Assembly (NCBI GenBank): GCA_019038645.1
Contig: JAHOYT010000091.1
Coordinates: 1 to 54,320 of the forward strand
Direction of reading: 5' to 3'
Source of the DNA: Bacteroidales bacterium
GTDB taxonomy: Bacteria; Bacteroidota; Bacteroidia; Bacteroidales; UBA12077
Length of the DNA: 54,320 bases
The notes under the pieces were generated by a model. It did not search any database and had not been told where the DNA came from. It saw only the letters and a list, made by a program, of their open reading frames with translations. Numbering within the stretch: position 1 is the first letter of the stretch; every line of letters starts with the position of its first letter. Made by a program: the position numbers and the translations under genes. Positions 10,701-18,595 of this stretch are shown here, in pieces.

Positions 10701-10976
10701 ATTGGGATTTATGTAAAAGAAAAAGAATCATTCACAAATAATGAAATAAAGCTTCAAAAAAATGATGTCTTTTATATTTCCTCTGATGGCTACCAGGATC
10801 AGTTTGGTGGTGAAGATGGTCAAAAGTTTAAAACTAAAAATTATAAGCAGTTATTGTTGGATATTCATCAAAAACCTATGGCTGAACAAAGAGAAATACT
10901 TAATGTTAAAATTGATGAATGGAGAGGTAAATGGGAGCAGGTTGATGATATAATTATTGTAGGAATAAGAGTTTAA
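7740..10976 (+). CDS. Periplasmic propeller sensor with Y_Y_Y domain and cytoplasmic SpoIIE-type PP2C phosphatase
   Basis: 1078 residues. A signal peptide ends near PLSA/QI. Repeats of the two-component-regulator propeller type (for example WAICEDSRGVMYIG, DNNGNLWLGT, DGDNGVWIAT) run to about residue 660. A Y_Y_Y module follows (YSYKLDGYESKWSNW ... YSFMVKAKN), then a transmembrane helix at about 772-795, a charged coiled-coil linker, and a SpoIIE/PP2C domain from about 845. Phosphatase motifs are SGDFYWM (Asp871), DCTGHGVPG (Asp888), GMDIALC, ISSDGYQDQFGG and DDIIIVG, so the metal-binding Asp set looks intact. It probably senses an extracellular cue and dephosphorylates a Ser/Thr phosphoprotein, such as an anti-sigma antagonist or SiaC-like protein. 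It is flanked by terminators and so is monocistronic. Confidence 0.92.
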   Translation: MIKKNLILCLLVFLYIPLSAQINKNGIPLIKNYTSNEYNAAEQNWAICEDSRGVMYIGNNDNGILEYDGKNWTKIPISNGSIIRSLAYSEDGSVYVGGVEEFGYLGPDHKGKMKYHTLTDQLDSIDFKNVWKIHIIENDIYFCCYEDIYKFSEKKFIKQYENIEGSFFSFKVFDKIYWGNYYEGLFVLVNDSVVESIGGSFYEEMDIFAMLPWNENEIFIATIGQGTYIYNAETGLSRTLLSLGDKYQKLNNVLKETQTYNGIRLSSGNYALATLNNGCVIFNSEGEIIYRLDKDNGLHDNTVINLYESSDRNLWLGLNKGISFVELNTPFTWLGLEYGIEGIVLDVIRYKGTLLVSTNIGLYYLNYTENEIPEFINIPLNQNRTTVSHMEIFTVPETGEQKLLFATDIGIWEYIPGKEPVYLTNDQAYYSEIIHQPKFNSERLIVGYDFGLALLEFKNGKWYDRGKYSDISVKVESIIEDNNGNLWLGTDLNGVIMLKPDMSFIQYGLNEGLPDLNTGKVYYVNGAIIVATIKGLFNYNNKTDKFEKYSGFGEKYYSSEHEVQSISFENKNEYWVVLLNPETNLEYIEKITISQDRMVTVDDVPFKRLLKKSFNKIVFDGDNGVWIATSDAIYNYQKKLRDDFSKYYHNIIRQTEIGIDSVIFWGTYYKDTANLTVSLHQPEELKRTVDYKNNSFSFYYSSPFFPANDIMYSYKLDGYESKWSNWDTKTEKEYTNLNKGNYSFMVKAKNIYGFESEIARFEFTIKPPWYQTILAYFLYIILAALIVVVIVKVYTRRLELEKIRLEQIVKERTEEVVKQKDEIADKNKSITDSIEYAKRIQTAILPSQEFAEEILPEHFILFRPRDIVSGDFYWMAKKDNLLIVIAADCTGHGVPGAFMSMLGVSFLNEIINTNEVTTANLILNSLRADIKKTLGQEGKEGEAKDGMDIALCVVDFDNMKMQYSGAYNPLYLFRNNELIETKADRMPIGIYVKEKESFTNNEIKLQKNDVFYISSDGYQDQFGGEDGQKFKTKNYKQLLLDIHQKPMAEQREILNVKIDEWRGKWEQVDDIIIVGIRV

Positions 10977-10996
10977 TTTATTCTTCATAAGATATT

Positions 10997-11026
10997 AACC
11001 GGATGCGTATTGTATCCGGTTTTTTA
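10997..11026 (+). terminator. Rho-independent terminator after the SpoIIE sensor gene
   Basis: A 10-bp stem with one G-U pair (arms 10997-11006 and 11012-11021), a 5-nt loop and a T run. It overlaps the last codons of the convergent gene that ends at 11024. Confidence 0.75.
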
Positions 11027-11686
11027 TTTAATATAAGATCCGGTTCTTTTTCTGTATTTAATAATTTCAGCTTCCTTATTTAATATTTTTATCTGTAAAT
11101 AAAACAAGTAACGTGAAATGACTAACGAAAGAAATAATATAATAACAATGAAACTTAAATCATGAATAATTTTATTAATAGTAAAATTAAATAGTAACGA
11201 AACAGCAACCGCAAAAATAAATGTGAATAATAGCTGGCTTAGGTAAACAGTTAAAGGAAATAAATACAGAATACCTGTTGCTAAAACAGAAATAATTGCA
11301 ACGTAGTAGCTTCCGTCATTAAAATTAATTAATAAAATAGATTTGAATACAGACCAGGTAAGAATAAACAAAGATATTATACCATGTACGTATTTGTGAT
11401 GAATTAAAATATGCCTGTGGCTCTTTACCTGATTGAAAAATATATATAAAGTGAAAATAAAAGAAAAAACAACAAAGATAATATCCGTTTTAAAATGAAT
11501 TAAGAATACATCTTTTTCACAAGTTTTTTGTAAAACAGAAATATCGTAAAAAGTAAAAACAAATGACACCATTATTAAAATAATGGTCAAGTATTTTGAT
11601 CTGACATTGTTAAGAAAACAAAACCTCCTTATATAATCATAGCTTAAATTATGAGGGTTTATAAATAGTTTATTTAGAAGTGCCAT
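11024..11686 (-). CDS. Six-TM MASE-like sensory domain protein without output domain
   Basis: 220 residues with about six hydrophobic segments (near residues 32-50, 68-85, 103-120, 127-150, 152-168 and 173-195). An Arg/Phe-rich juxtamembrane segment precedes the first segment. A charged helix (LQIKILNKEAEIIKYRKR) follows the last segment, like the linker that normally leads into a GGDEF, cyclase or kinase domain. The protein then stops, and the downstream DNA is the convergent SpoIIE gene's terminator and coding end. I read it as a stand-alone or truncated membrane sensor; no specific family is recognised. It could also be an intact small membrane protein. Confidence 0.6.
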   Translation of the reverse strand: MALLNKLFINPHNLSYDYIRRFCFLNNVRSKYLTIILIMVSFVFTFYDISVLQKTCEKDVFLIHFKTDIIFVVFSFIFTLYIFFNQVKSHRHILIHHKYVHGIISLFILTWSVFKSILLINFNDGSYYVAIISVLATGILYLFPLTVYLSQLLFTFIFAVAVSLLFNFTINKIIHDLSFIVIILFLSLVISRYLFYLQIKILNKEAEIIKYRKRTGSYIK

Positions 11687-11732
11687 AAACGAAGTTATTG
11701 TTTACTATCAAATTTAATAAAAAACCTCGTTA

Positions 11733-11761
11733 AATAAAAAAACCGCTCAAAGAGCGATTTT
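11733..11761 (-). terminator. Terminator of the tRNA-Arg transcript
   Basis: A 10-bp stem (arms 11739-11748 and 11752-11761, one G-U pair) with a 3-nt loop starts immediately after the tRNA 3' end and is followed by a T run on the minus strand. Confidence 0.75.
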
Positions 11762-11762
11762 G

Positions 11763-11835
11763 TGAACCTGGAGGGACTCGAACCCCCAACCTCCTGATCC
11801 GTAATCAGGTGCACTATCCATTATGCTACAGGTCC
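11763..11835 (-). tRNA. tRNA-Arg (anticodon ACG)
   Basis: A complete cloverleaf is visible on the minus strand: acceptor GGACCTG/CAGGTTC, a D-arm with GGATAG, anticodon stem CCTGA/TCAGG around loop TTACGGA (anticodon ACG), T-loop GTTCGAGTC and discriminator A. The CCA end is not encoded. A34 would be deaminated to inosine to read CGN codons. No integrase or duplicated 3' end is seen, so there is no sign of use as an attachment site. Confidence 0.95.
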
Positions 11836-12068
11836 AATTGCGGTGCAAATATATAAAAAAATATTTATTATCTGAATTTTTAGTATAGCTTTAATGTTTA
11901 ATGTAAGTATTTAAATATCATAAAGATAAGTGTGTTTATTGAATAACTCAGGTCAGTTTTCCCTTTTTACAGTACTTGTTTATGCAATTGTTTGAATAAA
12001 ATAATCTATAGCTCGTTTAAATTGAAATTTAATTAAACAATTTGTAACTTATAAGCTATGCAATTTTG

Positions 12069-12076
12069 TAAATTTG
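12069..12076 (+). promoter_or_regulatory. Candidate -7 box TAAATTTG upstream of the AsmA-like gene
   Basis: Matches the Bacteroidota -7 consensus TAnnTTTG, 33 bp before the start codon. The nearest TTTG upstream (12041-12044) is 24 bp away, wider than usual, so this is tentative. Confidence 0.35.
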
Positions 12077-12109
12077 AATAAGTATATATCCATATAAAAA
12101 AACACTGTT

Positions 12110-14929
12110 ATGAAAAAGATAATTAAATGGTTCTTTCGAATTTTACTCATCCTTTTAGGATTAATTATTATTTTATTAATAGTTGTCCCAATGTTTTTTA
12201 AAGATGAGATGCTTATCAAAGTTAAAGAAGAGATTAATAATAATGTAAATGCAAAAGTTGAATTCACCGATTTTAAATTGTCATTATTTAAATCTTTTCC
12301 TGATTTAAATCTGGGTTTACATGAAGTTTCTGTCACAGGTATTGATCAGTTTGAAGGTGATACTTTGGTTTATTTTGAGTCATTTAATATTCAGGTCAAT
12401 TTGATTAGTGCTATTAAAAAGAATGTTGTAGTTAAGGGTATTGTCCTGAAGGAACCTTTCATTAACGGAAAAGTTTTAGTGGATAGTTCAGCTAACTGGG
12501 ATATTGCTAAATCCGTAGAAGTTATTGACTCAGCTCTTATTGAAGATGAAATCACTGCAACAGATACAACAGCTGAAACAATGGATTATCGTTTACAGCT
12601 GAAAAAATTTCAAATTAAAAATGCGAAGATCAGGTATCAGGACGAGACATCTAACATGACAGCAACACTTGATAATCTTAATTTTCTGTTAAAAGGAGAT
12701 TTCGGAATGGATTATTCTGATTTAGCAATTAATGCTTCTATTGATGCTATTAATGTTAAAATGGGAGGGATAAAATATTTGAAAAATGCCAGCTTTGGTT
12801 TTGATGCAACCATAGGTGCCGATATGGAAAATATGATTTTTACTTTTAAGGATAATTTATTTTCACTAAATGATATTGCTTTAGGTTTTGAAGGTGTTGT
12901 TAAGATGCCTGAAGAGGATATCGAAGTTGACGTTAAATTTAACACAAAAAAGACGAGCTTTAAATCATTACTTTCGATGGTGCCTGCCATTTATATGGAA
13001 GGATTTGAAGATTTAAAAACCTCCGGTAATCTTGCATTAAGTGGTGATATTAAGGGAACATATAACGAAACACAGATGCCTTTGGCTAATATCAGGTTAG
13101 TTGTGGAAGATGCTATGATACAGTACCCTGATTTACCAAAAGCTGTTGAAAATATTAATATAGATGTTTCTGTATTTTACGACGGCGTTGTTAATGATAA
13201 TACAAAAGTTGATTTAAATACGTTTCATGTTGAGCTTGCCGGTAATCCGTTTGATATTGCCATGCATATCAGAACACCATTTAGTGATCCGTATATCGAA
13301 GGTTCTGTCGATGGTCATATTGTTTTAAGCACATTAACTGATGTTTTGCCTTTAGAGGATATGAGTCTTGAAGGAGAGATAACTGCTGATATTGATATTG
13401 CCGGTAATATGTCAACCATTGAAAACGAAAATTATGAAGATTTTAAAGCAAGCGGTCAGTTACAATTAAAAGGTTTTGTTTTCGAAAGCGCTGATTTGCC
13501 AGCCGCTGTTAAAATAATCGAAACAACATTTAATTTTACGCCTCATTATCTCGAATTAAAATCTTTTGATTCCGAAATAGGAGAGAGTGATTTTCATTTG
13601 AATGGTAAAATTGAAAATTATATCGCATATGCGCTAAGTGATGGTACATTGAAAGGAGATTTTAGATTTACCTCTACTTTTATTAACGTAAATGAATTTA
13701 TAACAGAAACAGAAGAATATGAAGATTCTGAAGTTCCGGTTGATTCTGCTTCCGTTATGACTGTTTTTGAAGTTCCCGATAAAATAGATTTTAAACTTAT
13801 ATCGTCTCTCAATCATATTTTATATGATAATATGGATATTAAGAATTTAACCGGAACATTCCTTATTAAAGACAAGAAGATTCTGATGGATAATCTGGAT
13901 ATGAATATCCTGGATGGCAAAATTGGAATAAATGGTGAGTATAATACACAAAAAATTGAAGCGCCAACTGTAATTATGGGATTGAATATTAGTGATATTG
14001 AAATTGAATCGGCTGTAAACTCTTTTAGTATGCTTGAAAAGTTAGCACCAATATTAAAGGAATGTAAAGGTAAAGTTTCTATTAAATTCGATTATATGAG
14101 TCTTCTGGATTCTGAGATGAGCCCGGTGTTGAACTCAATTGATGGATATGGAAGAATTAAATCAAAGAAAATACAGGTTATAAACTCAAAAACACTGGAT
14201 AAAATTGCTGATCTGTTAAGCTCAGGGAATAAATTTAATAATGAATTTAATGATATAAACATAAGTTTTAAAATTAAAGATGGACGAATTACAGTTGAGC
14301 CATTTAATGTTAAGGTTGAAGATATAAAAATGAATGTGAGGGGTTCACATGGAATTGATCAAACACTTGATTATAATATAAAATTAATAGTACCTCGTAA
14401 ATATTTTGGTTCAGCGGCTAACGATGCACTTGATGAATTATTGAAAGAAGCCGAATCGAAAGGAGTGAAGCTTGATGTTTCTGAAAATATTAAAGTAAAA
14501 GCAAAAGTTGTAGGTACTACAAGTGATCCGAAAGTAACCCTTAATTATAAGGATGATACTGGTGATACTGAAAAAAGCCTTAAGACACAACTAAAAAAGC
14601 AGGCCGATAAGGAAGCACGAAAAGAAGTCGAGGCACGTGCTCAAAAAGTTATAGATGATGCAGAAAAGGAGGCAGCTAAAATTAAGAAAGAAGCACGTGT
14701 TTCAGCAGATAAAGTATTGACTGAAGGGAATAAAGAAGCGGATGCTCTAGTTGCAAAAGCTGCGAAAGAAGGTTATCTGGCAAAGATAGCTGCTGAAACT
14801 GCTGCTAAGGAACTAAAAAAAGAAGCACAGAAACAAGCCGATGATTTAGTAAAAGAAGCAGATAAAAAAGCGGATGCGCTAGTTGCAAAAGCAAGAGTAG
14901 AAGCTGCAAAAATTAAAAAAGGAGAGTAG
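12110..14929 (+). CDS. AsmA-family inner-membrane-anchored protein with Ala/Lys-rich coiled-coil tail
   Basis: 939 residues. A single N-terminal membrane anchor (about residues 8-29) is followed by the AsmA N-terminal pattern (VEFTDFKLSLFKSFPDLNLGLHEV), a long periplasmic beta-rich region, and an AsmA_2-like C-terminal region ending near residue 820 (LNYKDDTG). AsmA-like proteins belong to the bridge-like family implicated in moving phospholipid between membranes and in outer-membrane homeostasis. The last roughly 115 residues are a highly charged helix of repeated EAxKxADxLVAKA units, including two KxADALVAKA copies. The tail resembles coiled coils that bind envelope or peptidoglycan partners, but its target is unknown. 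The gene is monocistronic, with a tRNA upstream and a terminator downstream. Confidence 0.85.
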   Translation: MKKIIKWFFRILLILLGLIIILLIVVPMFFKDEMLIKVKEEINNNVNAKVEFTDFKLSLFKSFPDLNLGLHEVSVTGIDQFEGDTLVYFESFNIQVNLISAIKKNVVVKGIVLKEPFINGKVLVDSSANWDIAKSVEVIDSALIEDEITATDTTAETMDYRLQLKKFQIKNAKIRYQDETSNMTATLDNLNFLLKGDFGMDYSDLAINASIDAINVKMGGIKYLKNASFGFDATIGADMENMIFTFKDNLFSLNDIALGFEGVVKMPEEDIEVDVKFNTKKTSFKSLLSMVPAIYMEGFEDLKTSGNLALSGDIKGTYNETQMPLANIRLVVEDAMIQYPDLPKAVENINIDVSVFYDGVVNDNTKVDLNTFHVELAGNPFDIAMHIRTPFSDPYIEGSVDGHIVLSTLTDVLPLEDMSLEGEITADIDIAGNMSTIENENYEDFKASGQLQLKGFVFESADLPAAVKIIETTFNFTPHYLELKSFDSEIGESDFHLNGKIENYIAYALSDGTLKGDFRFTSTFINVNEFITETEEYEDSEVPVDSASVMTVFEVPDKIDFKLISSLNHILYDNMDIKNLTGTFLIKDKKILMDNLDMNILDGKIGINGEYNTQKIEAPTVIMGLNISDIEIESAVNSFSMLEKLAPILKECKGKVSIKFDYMSLLDSEMSPVLNSIDGYGRIKSKKIQVINSKTLDKIADLLSSGNKFNNEFNDINISFKIKDGRITVEPFNVKVEDIKMNVRGSHGIDQTLDYNIKLIVPRKYFGSAANDALDELLKEAESKGVKLDVSENIKVKAKVVGTTSDPKVTLNYKDDTGDTEKSLKTQLKKQADKEARKEVEARAQKVIDDAEKEAAKIKKEARVSADKVLTEGNKEADALVAKAAKEGYLAKIAAETAAKELKKEAQKQADDLVKEADKKADALVAKARVEAAKIKKGE

Positions 14930-14945
14930 AGCATTGGCATAAAAA

Positions 14946-14991
14946 AGAAAAACCTCCCTGCCGATAACTATCGGGATTGGAAGGTTTTTTT
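14946..14991. terminator. Bidirectional terminator between the AsmA-like gene and rplS
   Basis: A compound hairpin: outer arms AAAACCT (14949-14955) and AGGTTTT (14982-14988), with an inner stem CCGAT/ATCGG at 14961-14974. A-rich DNA on the left and a T run on the right let it serve both convergent genes. Confidence 0.75.
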
Positions 14992-15009
14992 ATGTGATTG
15001 TAAAAAGAT

Positions 15010-15357
15010 TTAGAATCTTTTTTCTTTAATTCTTGCTTTTTTACCAGTTAAACCACGTAAGTAGAAAATTCTTGCTCTGCGAACTCTACCATGTTTGTTA
15101 ACTTCAACTTCTTCAATAAAAGGTGAATTAACAGGGAATATTCTTTCAACTCCAATTCCTCCTGACATTTTTCTTACAGTAAAAGTTTCATTATGTCCTA
15201 CACCTTTTCTCTGAAGAACAACACCCCGGTAATTTTGGATTCTTTCTTTATTACCTTCCTTAATTTTATAATGAACGGTAACTGTATCGCCAGCATTAAA
15301 TTCAGGAAAATCCTTTTTTACCGCGAATTCATTTTCAACAACTTTCATTAAATCCAT
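15010..15357 (-). CDS. rplS: 50S ribosomal protein L19
   Basis: 115 residues that align end to end with bacterial L19 in memory: [86 protein letters not shown]19 sits at the 30S-50S interface. The frame extends 16 codons upstream, but the Met at 15357 gives the family's usual length and its MDL start, so I chose it. Here rplS stands alone rather than with rpsP-rimM-trmD. About 260 bp of AT-rich DNA precede it, with no confident promoter match. Confidence 0.96.
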   Translation of the reverse strand: MDLMKVVENEFAVKKDFPEFNAGDTVTVHYKIKEGNKERIQNYRGVVLQRKGVGHNETFTVRKMSGGIGVERIFPVNSPFIEEVEVNKHGRVRRARIFYLRGLTGKKARIKEKRF

Positions 15358-15666
15358 CCTGATACGTATTTTAAATTTATTGTATTCGATTTTAACAGAG
15401 CGCAATATTACGATTTATTTTTAACAACTAATAATTTTTCATCTAAAAGTTGCTTGATTTTTCAAAATATTTTTCCCTGTTCGGATTGCAAATATCTTAA
15501 AAATTTAATAATCAACAAAATATTATTAAACTAAATAATGTAAATTTATTAACCTTTTGAAAATCAGCAGATAGTATAAGTTATATTAACCTGCGAAGAG
15601 TGCGTGTGTACAGAAGTTGATTAAACATTCTTATGTAACTAAAAAGCACTCGCAAAAAGTAAAATT

Positions 15667-16674
15667 CTATTTTATAGGAAAGTAAACTTTCGTTTCCCAT
15701 TTACTTTGATCTCGTTCCAGCATAGGATCTGTTATATAAACTTCCCAGGCAGAACCTGTAACTTCAATATCATTATCATCTATATATTTCTCAAGTGTTT
15801 TATATGTGGTTTTTACAGTATTGTAATGACCAAAATGAGATGCCATGATTGTTTTGGTTGCCGGAAGTGTTATAAATTTTATATTATCTTTTCCTGCTAT
15901 TTTTTTATCAACGGGCAATCCACATTCAAGAATAGTATATCCTTCAACCTGACTTGGGTGATAAACAGCAAACGGAGATCCTGATATTTCTTCATTATTA
16001 TCATTTAAAAATTTCATTAACACCGGATACATTTCCATCATCTTACTACTTAATTTATCTAAAGCACATTGCTCTTTTATTGCAACAGCAAGTAAACCTT
16101 CAAATTGAGCTTCTTTTATTTCACCAGTTCTGCCGGTTAAATCCGGCAAACTCTCTGTTAAAGATTTAAAATTGCTTAAACCTTTTTCAAATGAAGTTCC
16201 CAGGGATTTATCCATAAACAATCCAAACCATTTTTCTATCGGATAAGATAATGTTCCTTCAAACGCCCATACTATTTTAGTACCTTCATCTGTTTCCATG
16301 AAATTCCAAAGAACATCCGATTCCATACTTTGGGGTGCTATAAATACAATTTTAGATTTTATAAGTTCGTTTGATATAAATTCCTTAATCGTTATTGTGC
16401 CTTCTCCAAGAACTTCTCCTTTCCATGAATACCCGGAACCAATTACTTCCTGTGTTATTTGAACTTTAATTTCAGCTTCAGGATCTGTTTCAATCCATGG
16501 ATCCCATTTAACTCTTTGATTCATATCAACGGCAGTATTAAAAACAAGGTGGATTGGTTTTTCTACAACGATTGATCTTTCCACATGAAAATCTGAAGGT
16601 AAAAACAAAGGAATAATTAAGAATAAGCCAATAATAATCAATATAACAATGCCTGACCATTTTAAGAATTTCAT
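15667..16674 (-). CDS. Membrane-anchored SRPBCC domain fused to GyrI-like effector-binding domain
   Basis: 335 residues. One N-terminal transmembrane helix (about 5-26) is followed by an SRPBCC/START-like domain (FHVERSIVVEKPIHLVFN ... WDPWIE ... GTKIVWAFEG, to about residue 170) and a GyrI-like/AraC-effector-binding domain (about 185-335: FEGLLAVAIKEQCAL ... PATKTIMASHFGHYNTV ... WEVYITDP). Both are small-ligand-binding folds. The combination occurs in Bacteroidota proteins of unknown ligand. The intergenic DNA on both sides suggests it is monocistronic. A hydrophobic-ligand binding role is inference. Confidence 0.82.
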   Translation of the reverse strand: MKFLKWSGIVILIIIGLFLIIPLFLPSDFHVERSIVVEKPIHLVFNTAVDMNQRVKWDPWIETDPEAEIKVQITQEVIGSGYSWKGEVLGEGTITIKEFISNELIKSKIVFIAPQSMESDVLWNFMETDEGTKIVWAFEGTLSYPIEKWFGLFMDKSLGTSFEKGLSNFKSLTESLPDLTGRTGEIKEAQFEGLLAVAIKEQCALDKLSSKMMEMYPVLMKFLNDNNEEISGSPFAVYHPSQVEGYTILECGLPVDKKIAGKDNIKFITLPATKTIMASHFGHYNTVKTTYKTLEKYIDDNDIEVTGSAWEVYITDPMLERDQSKWETKVYFPIK

Positions 16675-16699
16675 AATAAAAGGATTTAAAGGTTTGTAT

Positions 16700-16707
16700 C
16701 AAATTTA
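16700..16707 (-). promoter_or_regulatory. Candidate -7 box TAAATTTG upstream of the SRPBCC-GyrI gene
   Basis: Reads TAAATTTG on the minus strand, 25 bp before the start codon, matching TAnnTTTG. No correctly spaced -33 TTTG was found. Confidence 0.3.
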
Positions 16708-16751
16708 CTAATATTAATAACAAAAATCCAGTATAAAATGTTTGTATAAAT

Positions 16752-16785
16752 AAAAGAGCCGCTGAAAATCAACGGCTCTCTTTTT
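16752..16785 (-). terminator. Terminator after the C69 dipeptidase gene
   Basis: Arms AGAGCCG (16755-16761) and CGGCTCT (16773-16779) with flanking A and T tracts form a clear hairpin 49 bp downstream of the dipeptidase stop codon. Confidence 0.75.
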
Positions 16786-16833
16786 GAATCTGAAATTATA
16801 TTAAATTCTTAATTCTTCCTTCTCATTTATATT

Positions 16834-18504
16834 CTAATGTCCTTCGCTTTTAACTTTGAATTTATCTCCTGTTTCCTGAATAATGAATTTATACCATTCT
16901 TCACCATAACCTGGCTGTTCAACTTTTGGAGTAATATATATACTACTTTCAGGAACAGGTCTTGCTTCTTTTATATTGCCATCCATAAATTTAGTAAATA
17001 AGTGAGCATATAATTTTTTCCACACAGAAACAGTTTTATTCCCTTGATGTACAGAATAGTCTGTAACAAATTTAATAGCTTGTTCAGGATTAGTTTTATG
17101 CATTTCCTCGGCTGCTTTATCAATACCTTGTATTTCATTAATAAAACCTAATTCAAGTTTATCCTGTATTTTTTGAATATCAGGAATCATTGCTGAATAA
17201 CGGGTATATGCAAAATTAGAAACCTGGTTAAATACCCAGAAAGCAGAATTGTCACTATATTCCATGAGTGATCCATTACCAACAGCAAAGGTTTCAGGAA
17301 CTTCGGTCATGCTACAATACATTGGAATATATACGGATGAATAAGAATCATCAACTCCGAACCAGATAATTCCACCAATAGGATCCGGTAACCAGTTACG
17401 ACTTTGAGTTACAAATGAAAAACCTGTTTGTTGAGTCGATATAGCTCTTTCGTTAAAATATTTTTGTCCTTCTACTTCCCAGTATAATGGTCTCCATCTT
17501 ACTATGTTGTTATAAGGTCCTGCACCCACATCTTTAGTCATATCCATTGGAGTATTCTGATAATAATCTCTCATCAATCCCATTACATCACGAACAGATA
17601 GTTTTTTATCAGGCTTAATCCAAAGAGGCATTCTGTTTTCAAGATTTTCACCCATTGCATAATCTTCATATTTTTCCATTCCGGAAGCTACTCTGTTAAA
17701 TCCGGCATAAACACGAGCCTCACAAAAGCGAGCACCGCCAAAATCTATAGGAGCATATGTATCAGAAAAACTAAAATCTTTATCTTTTCCATCGAAATAT
17801 CCCATCTCACGTGCAAATTCAATTACATCCGGTGAATGATATGTTGTTTGATTTGGATCGTTAAAGTTGTTTTCTTTGTTAAAAGGGAAAGTGGTTATTC
17901 GTGCATGGTTAGCATGACCAGAAATGTATCCGTCAGGAATCTGACGAGCTACCCACACTGCTCCAGTAATTCCAGGACCTTTTCCAATTAATTCCATAAT
18001 CCATACTTCGTTAGGATCAGAAATTGAGAAAGATTCTCCTGAACTATAATAACCATATTTCTTAACTAATTCTGACATTATTTTAATAGCTTCACGAGCT
18101 GTTCCGGCTCTTTGTAAAGTAACATATATTAAGCTACCATAGTCAACAATACCTGTTGTGTCACGAAGCTCAGAACGTCCGCCATAAGTTGTTTCACCAA
18201 TTGCAACCTGATTTTCGTTAATGTTTCCTATTACATTATAAGTATGTTCAACTTGTTCAATTTCTCCTAAATACTTGCCGGTATCCCATTCATAAACTTT
18301 AAGCATTGTTCCTTTTGGATAATCAGCAGCAGGCCAGTGATATAATTCTCCGTAAAGAACGTGAGAATCAGCTGCATATGTAATCATTGTTGATCCATCG
18401 GTACTTGCTCCTTTGGTAATAAGAAAGTTTGTACATGCAAAACTTGTATTTATCAGTAAAACTGACAATAGAGTTAAAGAGATTGTTAAAAATGATTTTT
18501 TCAT
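16834..18504 (-). CDS. Secreted C69-family dipeptidase (PepD-like)
   Basis: 556 residues. The signal peptide ends at FA, leaving Cys24 as the new N-terminus. In family C69 (Ntn-hydrolase) this Cys is the nucleophile, and the CTNFLITKGASTDGSTM segment fits. Further family blocks are NENQVAIGETTYGGR, the YGSLIYVTLQRAGTAREAI helix, EVWIMELIGKGPG and WVARQIPDGYISGHAN. The enzyme should cleave dipeptides in the periplasm or at the surface. A terminator follows it and the alcohol dehydrogenase gene lies 91 bp upstream; a TATTTTTG box at 18554-18561 is a weak promoter candidate. Confidence 0.92.
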   Translation of the reverse strand: MKKSFLTISLTLLSVLLINTSFACTNFLITKGASTDGSTMITYAADSHVLYGELYHWPAADYPKGTMLKVYEWDTGKYLGEIEQVEHTYNVIGNINENQVAIGETTYGGRSELRDTTGIVDYGSLIYVTLQRAGTAREAIKIMSELVKKYGYYSSGESFSISDPNEVWIMELIGKGPGITGAVWVARQIPDGYISGHANHARITTFPFNKENNFNDPNQTTYHSPDVIEFAREMGYFDGKDKDFSFSDTYAPIDFGGARFCEARVYAGFNRVASGMEKYEDYAMGENLENRMPLWIKPDKKLSVRDVMGLMRDYYQNTPMDMTKDVGAGPYNNIVRWRPLYWEVEGQKYFNERAISTQQTGFSFVTQSRNWLPDPIGGIIWFGVDDSYSSVYIPMYCSMTEVPETFAVGNGSLMEYSDNSAFWVFNQVSNFAYTRYSAMIPDIQKIQDKLELGFINEIQGIDKAAEEMHKTNPEQAIKFVTDYSVHQGNKTVSVWKKLYAHLFTKFMDGNIKEARPVPESSIYITPKVEQPGYGEEWYKFIIQETGDKFKVKSEGH

Positions 18505-18595
18505 AGTTAGTTTATGTATTTATGATTTATTTATTTTATAAACATGAATTTGACAAAAATAGAAAAATATTTAGATTAAAAAAGCAGGAAATGAT

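Noticed and set aside
11763-11835. tRNA-Arg as an integration site
   Set aside because: No repeated 3' tRNA fragment and no integrase in the surrounding region.
15358-15405. 16-codon N-terminal extension of L19
   Set aside because: L19 has a conserved MDL start at 15357; the extension is outside family length.
15604-15656. Inverted repeat GCGA..GAGTGC / GCACTCGC downstream of the SRPBCC-GyrI gene
   Set aside because: One arm has a 3-base insertion, the loop is over 30 nt and no T run follows, so it is probably chance.
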